DNA of 64,000 nt from Nitrosomonas sp. (GTDB lineage Bacteria > Pseudomonadota > Gammaproteobacteria > Burkholderiales > Nitrosomonadaceae): positions 62,001-126,000 of the forward strand of contig NZ_JADZAJ010000032.1 of assembly GCF_020852615.1 (NCBI RefSeq), in the 5' to 3' direction. Both the position numbers and the translations under genes were made by a program. Under the pieces are notes generated by a model. That model had not been told where the DNA came from, searched no databases, and was given only the letters and a program-made list of their open reading frames with translations. Shown one piece after another: positions 60,285 to 64,000 of this stretch. The stretch's first letter is position 1; each line of letters opens with the position of its first letter.

Positions 60285-61224
60285 AGGAATACAGCCCGGA
60301 CAAACAGCCGTTGTACTGGGAGCAGGCGGGTTTCTGGGCAGCCATGTCGCTGATGCCCTGTCCAATGCCGGTTATCAGGTACGGCTGTTTGATCGCCATC
60401 CTTCGCCGTTCCGGCACCCCGATCAGGAAATGATTACCGGCGACCTGATGGACATCAATCAGGTCATCAGGGCTGTCGAGGGGGCAACGACAGTTTACAA
60501 CTTTGCTGCCATCGCTGATATCGACGAAGCCAATGACAACCCGCTGGGCACTGCAAATATCAATGTGATCGGTAACATGCACGCGCTGGAAGCAGCCCGG
60601 ATCACCGGTGTCCGCCGTTTCATCTTTGCCAGCAGCATTTATGTTTACTCGGAATCCGGTTCCTTCTACCGCGCCAGCAAACAGGCTGCCGAGCGCTTCA
60701 CTGAGACCTACCATGAACGCTACGGGCTGGAATACACTATTCTGCGCTACGGCTCGCTCTACGGCCGCCGTTCCGACAGGCGTAATGGCATCTACCGCAT
60801 GCTGTATGAAGCCATACAAAACCATTCTGTCACTTATCACGGCAGCGGTGATGCGATCCGGGAATATATTCATGTCGAAGATGCCGCCCGCATGAGTGTG
60901 CAGGTGCTTGCTCCGGAATTTGCCAACCGCCACCTGATCCTGACCGGGCAGGAAAAAATGCGTATCCGCGATGTTATGACCATGATCTCGGAAATGATGC
61001 CATGGGATGTTGCACTGCATTTCGATCAGGACAAACCGGGGCACCATTACCAGATTACGCCGTACGCATTTCAGCCGCGCATTGGCCGCAAGCTGGTGCT
61101 TAATGAACATGTCGACCTGGGCCAGGGGTTGCTTGACTGTATCCAGGAAATTCACCAGCAGATCAATCATGGTGATACAGCAGAGAATGATGCCATTCCC
61201 TCTTCTACCGATAATCAGGCATGA
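60277..61224 (+). CDS. NAD-dependent epimerase/dehydratase
   Basis: A 315-residue extended SDR. TAVVLGAGGFLGSHVADAL (~residue 10) is the Rossmann motif. The catalytic Ser/Tyr/Lys are in FASSIYVYSES and FYRASKQAAERF (~130). EYTILRYGSLYGRRSDRRNGIYRM and DAIREYIHVEDAARM follow the nucleotide-sugar epimerase pattern. It could epimerise or dehydrogenate a sugar intermediate of this operon. It overlaps the dehydrogenase by 8 bases and the HAD gene by 4 bases (ATGA). Confidence 0.88.
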   Translation: MHEGIQPGQTAVVLGAGGFLGSHVADALSNAGYQVRLFDRHPSPFRHPDQEMITGDLMDINQVIRAVEGATTVYNFAAIADIDEANDNPLGTANINVIGNMHALEAARITGVRRFIFASSIYVYSESGSFYRASKQAAERFTETYHERYGLEYTILRYGSLYGRRSDRRNGIYRMLYEAIQNHSVTYHGSGDAIREYIHVEDAARMSVQVLAPEFANRHLILTGQEKMRIRDVMTMISEMMPWDVALHFDQDKPGHHYQITPYAFQPRIGRKLVLNEHVDLGQGLLDCIQEIHQQINHGDTAENDAIPSSTDNQA

Positions 61225-61889
61225 ACACAAACAGAAACATAACAGCCCGGCCTGCTGATTACTGGCAGGCTATCATCTTTGATTTCGATGGTGTCATCGT
61301 AGAATCCGGTGACATCAAAGCGCAAGCCTTTGCCGATCTGTACCGGCATCATGGTGATGCCATCGCACAGGCAGCCGTGGATTACCACCGCGCCAATGGC
61401 GGTATGTCACGCTACCTTAAATTTCACTATTTCCAGCAGAATCTGCTGAACAATCCCCCGCTCACCAGAGAAGAAGAACAGGAGCTGGACCGGCAATTTT
61501 CCGAACTGGTCATGAACGCGGTCATTGCCTGCCAGCCGGTTGCAGGCGCGGAAGCATTGCTGAATAAAATGGCAAACCAGATCCCATTGTTCGTTGCCTC
61601 CGGCACCCCGGAAAACGAGTTACAGGTCATTGTCGAACGGCGCGGGTTATCCTGCTACTTTACTGAGGTACGCGGCTCTCCCCGACTTAAGGAAAATCTG
61701 GTGGCTGACATTCTGTCCGCTTACCCGCTTGACCCCGGACGCGTACTGATGATTGGGGATGCACTGGTCGATTATGAAAGTGCACATCAAAACGGTATCG
61801 TATTTCTGGGTCGCGTCCGCCCGGGCGATATCAACCCTTTTCCCGAACCCGTCGAAACCGTATCTGACCTGTGTCCACTGACCACCTGA
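61221..61889 (+). CDS. HAD-superfamily phosphatase
   Basis: A 222-residue HAD subfamily IA hydrolase. Motif I is IIFDFDGVIVESGDIK (~residue 16, nucleophile Asp and general acid Asp), motif II is LFVASGTPENELQ (~115), motif III includes the lysine in GSPRLKENLVADIL, and motif IV is VLMIGDALVDYESA (~175). Its role is probably to remove a phosphate from a sugar or sugar-acid intermediate, as KdsC does in the Kdo pathway. It overlaps the 6-phosphogluconolactonase-like gene by 19 bases. Confidence 0.88.
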   Translation: MNTNRNITARPADYWQAIIFDFDGVIVESGDIKAQAFADLYRHHGDAIAQAAVDYHRANGGMSRYLKFHYFQQNLLNNPPLTREEEQELDRQFSELVMNAVIACQPVAGAEALLNKMANQIPLFVASGTPENELQVIVERRGLSCYFTEVRGSPRLKENLVADILSAYPLDPGRVLMIGDALVDYESAHQNGIVFLGRVRPGDINPFPEPVETVSDLCPLTT

Positions 61890-62560
61890 TCAAACGCCAT
61901 ACTTTCAGTGACCTGACCTCGTTATCGGAAGCACTGGCCCGGTCTGCCGCCATCACACTGCGCAATGCGATTGCACAACACGGCCAGGCCAGCCTGGTCG
62001 TTCCCGGCGGACACACGCCCGCTACTTATCTTCCCCGGCTGGCACAAATGGATCTTCCCTGGCAGCAGGTTTTCATCACGCTGAGTGATGAACGCTGGGT
62101 TGAACCTACCAGCGAGCAATCCAACGAGCGACTGGTACACGAACATTTTTTGCAGCATATGCCGCGGCAACCCCGCTTCATCCCCCTCAAAACTGAATGT
62201 GCTCACCCTGATCAGGCTATCACCGGCCTCAATGAACGCCTGTTCGGATTACCGTTGCCATTCAGCCTTGTTATCCTTGGTCTGGGAACGGACGGTCACA
62301 TCGCTTCCCTGTTTCCCGGCATGACGCTGGATATGAACTCAGCCAGCCTGTGCCAGACCGCCACACCACCAGCGGCACCCTCCCTGCGTATCAGCCTGAG
62401 CCTGCGTGCACTCGTCAACAGTGAACGTATCGTACTGGTCATCTCAGGGAAGGAAAAAAGGCAACGGGTTGACCGGCTCATTGCGTTACCCGACCCAAAT
62501 ATACCGTTTGTCCGGCTCATGCAGCTGAAACCGGTGGAGTTATTCGAAACGGACTCATAA
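61871..62560 (+). CDS. pgl: 6-phosphogluconolactonase-family protein
   Basis: A 229-residue protein of the NagB/RpiA/DevB superfamily. ASLVVPGGHTPATYLPRLAQ (~residue 40), QVFITLSDERWVEPTSEQSN (~70) and LVILGLGTDGHIASLFPGM (~140) are the lactonase signatures. The gene starts with GTG at 61871. Ordinary 6PGL works in the pentose phosphate pathway, usually next to zwf; here it is the last member of the sugar-acid operon and overlaps the phosphatase gene, so it may hydrolyse a lactone of that pathway instead. Confidence 0.87.
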   Translation: MSTDHLIKRHTFSDLTSLSEALARSAAITLRNAIAQHGQASLVVPGGHTPATYLPRLAQMDLPWQQVFITLSDERWVEPTSEQSNERLVHEHFLQHMPRQPRFIPLKTECAHPDQAITGLNERLFGLPLPFSLVILGLGTDGHIASLFPGMTLDMNSASLCQTATPPAAPSLRISLSLRALVNSERIVLVISGKEKRQRVDRLIALPDPNIPFVRLMQLKPVELFETDS

Positions 62561-62581
62561 CGCACCCGGGTGAACTGAACG

Positions 62582-63382
62582 TTGAAAAAATTTCTGCGCC
62601 GCTATCTTTATAAAAAACCTGCCCGGAAACTCGCTGTACAAGTCAAATCAGCAGTGGATTCTCTGGAAGGAGCCCTGCCGATCATCGTCATATCCTATAA
62701 CAACGGTATCTATGTCGATCACTGTGTACGGCAGCTCAATGCACGATCCATCAAACCGCTCATTATTGATAACGCCTCGAAGGATGCTGAAACACTCGCT
62801 ATCCTTTCTGAAATCAGCATGGCAAAACAGGCTTTTGTCGTACGATCTGCGATCAACATGGGGGCACGCACCGGGTTTCAGTGCCCGATTTATGATGTTT
62901 TACCGGATATTTTCGGTTACACCGATCCGGATTTGCTGTTTAACCGGCATCTGCCTGCAGATTTTATTCAGCAACTTATCGGTGTCTGCGATTACTTCAA
63001 GTGCTTCAAGGCGGGCTTTGCCCTGCCCTATCAGACCGAGCACGAGCTGACCAGTTGCCGCATGAAGTCAAGCCTCGGTAAAATTATTCCTTACGAAAAA
63101 CTGGTGACTGTATCGCAATGGGAATCACGGTTCTGGAATAAGCCGCTCAAGCATGACCGGCTGGAAGTATACGCCGCGCCAATCGATACCACTTTCGCGA
63201 TCTATCACAAAAAATACTATCGGGGGGATTTTTTCGATGCGGTACGGGTTGCCGGCAATTTTTCCGCACTGCACATGCCGTGGTTTCCCGATCTGGATCT
63301 GCTCTCGCCCCACCAGCGATCAACTTACCTGAAAGGCAATAAATCATCGACCTGGATCACAGACCGGATTTCGGACCCGTAG
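62582..63382 (+). CDS. Glycosyltransferase, GT2-like
   Basis: A 266-residue putative glycosyltransferase from a TTG at 62582. LPIIVISYNNGIYVDHCVRQL (~residue 35) and LIIDNASKDAETLAIL start a GT-A fold, DIFGYTDPDLLFNRHLP (~118) supplies the D-x-D-like site. The N-terminus is very basic (KKFLRRYLYKKPARKLAV), suiting a peripheral membrane enzyme. It follows the sugar-acid operon by 21 bases and may be the transferase that uses its product. This substrate link is inference. Confidence 0.75.
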   Translation: MKKFLRRYLYKKPARKLAVQVKSAVDSLEGALPIIVISYNNGIYVDHCVRQLNARSIKPLIIDNASKDAETLAILSEISMAKQAFVVRSAINMGARTGFQCPIYDVLPDIFGYTDPDLLFNRHLPADFIQQLIGVCDYFKCFKAGFALPYQTEHELTSCRMKSSLGKIIPYEKLVTVSQWESRFWNKPLKHDRLEVYAAPIDTTFAIYHKKYYRGDFFDAVRVAGNFSALHMPWFPDLDLLSPHQRSTYLKGNKSSTWITDRISDP

Positions 63383-63449
63383 CGGCTGTCACCCGCCACG
63401 CTGTCCCGATTCTGACGGAATGCAACCATTAACCAGACACCGGTTCATT

Positions 63450-63809
63450 ATGCGCGAGATTGGGCTTACCATCGGACTGCTGTCCATCAGCAACATTTTT
63501 ATGACATTTGCCTGGTATGCACATCTGAAGGATTTAAGCAGCAAACCATGGCTGGTGGCAGCCCTGGTCAGCTGGGGAATTGCCTTCTTTGAATACATGC
63601 TGCAGGTGCCGGCAAATCGCATCGGATTCAGTGTTTTATCCCTGGGACAGCTCAAAATCCTGCAGGAAGTCATCACTCTGTCTGTATTCGTACCCTTCAG
63701 CCTGCTCTACATGAAAGAACCGCTCAAGCTCGACTACCTCTGGGCGGGGTTATGCATTCTCGGTGCGGTGTACTTCATTTTTCGCGGCGAGATAGCGGCG
63801 GATCAGTAA
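63450..63809 (+). CDS. DUF486 family small membrane protein (DMT-like)
   Basis: About 119 residues from the ATG at 63450; an ATG at 63420 would add ten. Four predicted helices. The family blocks LLSISNIFMTFAWYAHLK, FFEYMLQVPANRIG, QLKILQEVITLSVFVPFS and YLWAGLCILGAVYFIF are clear. The function is unknown; the fold resembles half of a drug/metabolite transporter. Its stop overlaps the stop of the convergent gene by 7 bases. Confidence 0.85.
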   Translation: MREIGLTIGLLSISNIFMTFAWYAHLKDLSSKPWLVAALVSWGIAFFEYMLQVPANRIGFSVLSLGQLKILQEVITLSVFVPFSLLYMKEPLKLDYLWAGLCILGAVYFIFRGEIAADQ

Positions 63810-64000
63810 CCATCTGAAGATTCAGGAGGATGCCGGGGAGATTTCCCGTCCTCCCGGCTGCTTGCAGCCTCCGCTGCTGCGGGTGGTGACATAATCCTCA
63901 GGAATTGCGCTGTTTTCACCAGCAACCCCCTGATCAGTCTCCACAGTTTTGGCAGCAGCCAGATTGCCAGGCCGATAAATATAACAAACAGGATCAGAAA
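63803..64000 (-). CDS. C-terminal end of a DUF4126-like membrane protein
   Basis: The minus strand is open from the right edge to a TGA at 63805-63803, giving 65 residues of the C-terminus. A hydrophobic helix (FLILFVIFIGLAIWLLPKLW) is followed by RLIRGLL and a polar, Ser/Pro/Glu-rich tail (SPPAAAEAASSRED). The helix-LPKLWR pattern is typical of the end of DUF4126 proteins. The start lies outside the window. Confidence 0.55.
   Translation of the reverse strand, partial: FLILFVIFIGLAIWLLPKLWRLIRGLLVKTAQFLRIMSPPAAAEAASSREDGKSPRHPPESSDGY

Noticed and set aside
60274-61230. A 318-codon open frame on the minus strand opposite the NAD epimerase gene
   Set aside because: It mirrors the codon periodicity of a clear SDR gene, has no family motif and no ribosome-binding site; it is a shadow frame.

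Overview
The window looks like chromosomal DNA of a betaproteobacterium, most likely a Nitrosomonas-type ammonia oxidiser (Nitrosomonadaceae). The reasons are the order of the housekeeping blocks (yceD-rpmF-plsX-fabHDG-acpP-fabF-mltG, carA-carB-greA, rpsP-rimM-trmD-rplS, pyrR-pyrB-pseudo-pyrC), a CzcCBA metal pump, an orphan GlcF subunit of the kind used in glycolate salvage, and many Gram-negative envelope genes. This assignment is inference from protein style and synteny; no 16S or tRNA gene is present. No insertion sequence, prophage, CRISPR array or rRNA was seen.

Layout. 1-9.5 kb: metH (cut by the left edge), gltX, an RNase II-type nuclease, TonB, aroE, mtgA and mgtE. 9.5-12.2 kb (minus strand): a four-gene operon with a nucleotidyltransferase, an HprK-related kinase, a PqqD-like protein and a small Tat-exported two-cysteine protein; this is a candidate peptide-modification system. 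12.5-19.3 kb: a terminator, then czcA, czcB and czcC and a small histidine-rich exported protein. 19.4-27.5 kb: maf facing the fatty-acid/phospholipid operon and mltG. 27.6-31 kb: a three-domain lipid-linked-sugar glycosyltransferase and a ZIP metal permease. 31.2-36.3 kb (minus strand): acyl-AMP ligase, NAD-dependent reductase, acyl carrier protein and serine-palmitoyltransferase-like genes, which together look like a bacterial sphingolipid (ceramide) operon, followed by pgeF. 36.6-50.8 kb: an L,D-transpeptidase, greA, carB, carA, prlC, a dihydroorotase homologue lacking its metal ligands, pyrB, pyrR, ruvX, algH, coq7 and glcF. 50.9-53.1 kb: the S16-RimM-TrmD-L19 operon. 53.2-57.6 kb: a glycosyltransferase, ArsC-like, IalB-like, DUF2024, an O-methyltransferase and an O-antigen ligase. 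57.8-63.4 kb: a tightly coupled operon of KdsB-like cytidylyltransferase, HpcH/HpaI aldolase, D-2-hydroxyacid dehydrogenase, NAD epimerase, HAD phosphatase and 6-phosphogluconolactonase-like protein plus a glycosyltransferase, which looks like a pathway to an activated acidic 3-deoxy sugar for a surface glycan. The window ends in a DUF486 membrane protein and the tail of a DUF4126-like gene.

Three accessory systems stand out: the kinase/PqqD/nucleotidyltransferase operon, the sphingolipid-type operon and the ulosonic-acid-type operon. The last two, with the O-antigen ligase, the lipid-linked glycosyltransferase fusion and mltG/mtgA/L,D-transpeptidase, suggest an unusual outer envelope. The rest is core metabolism: pyrimidine synthesis, fatty acid synthesis, translation and cofactors.
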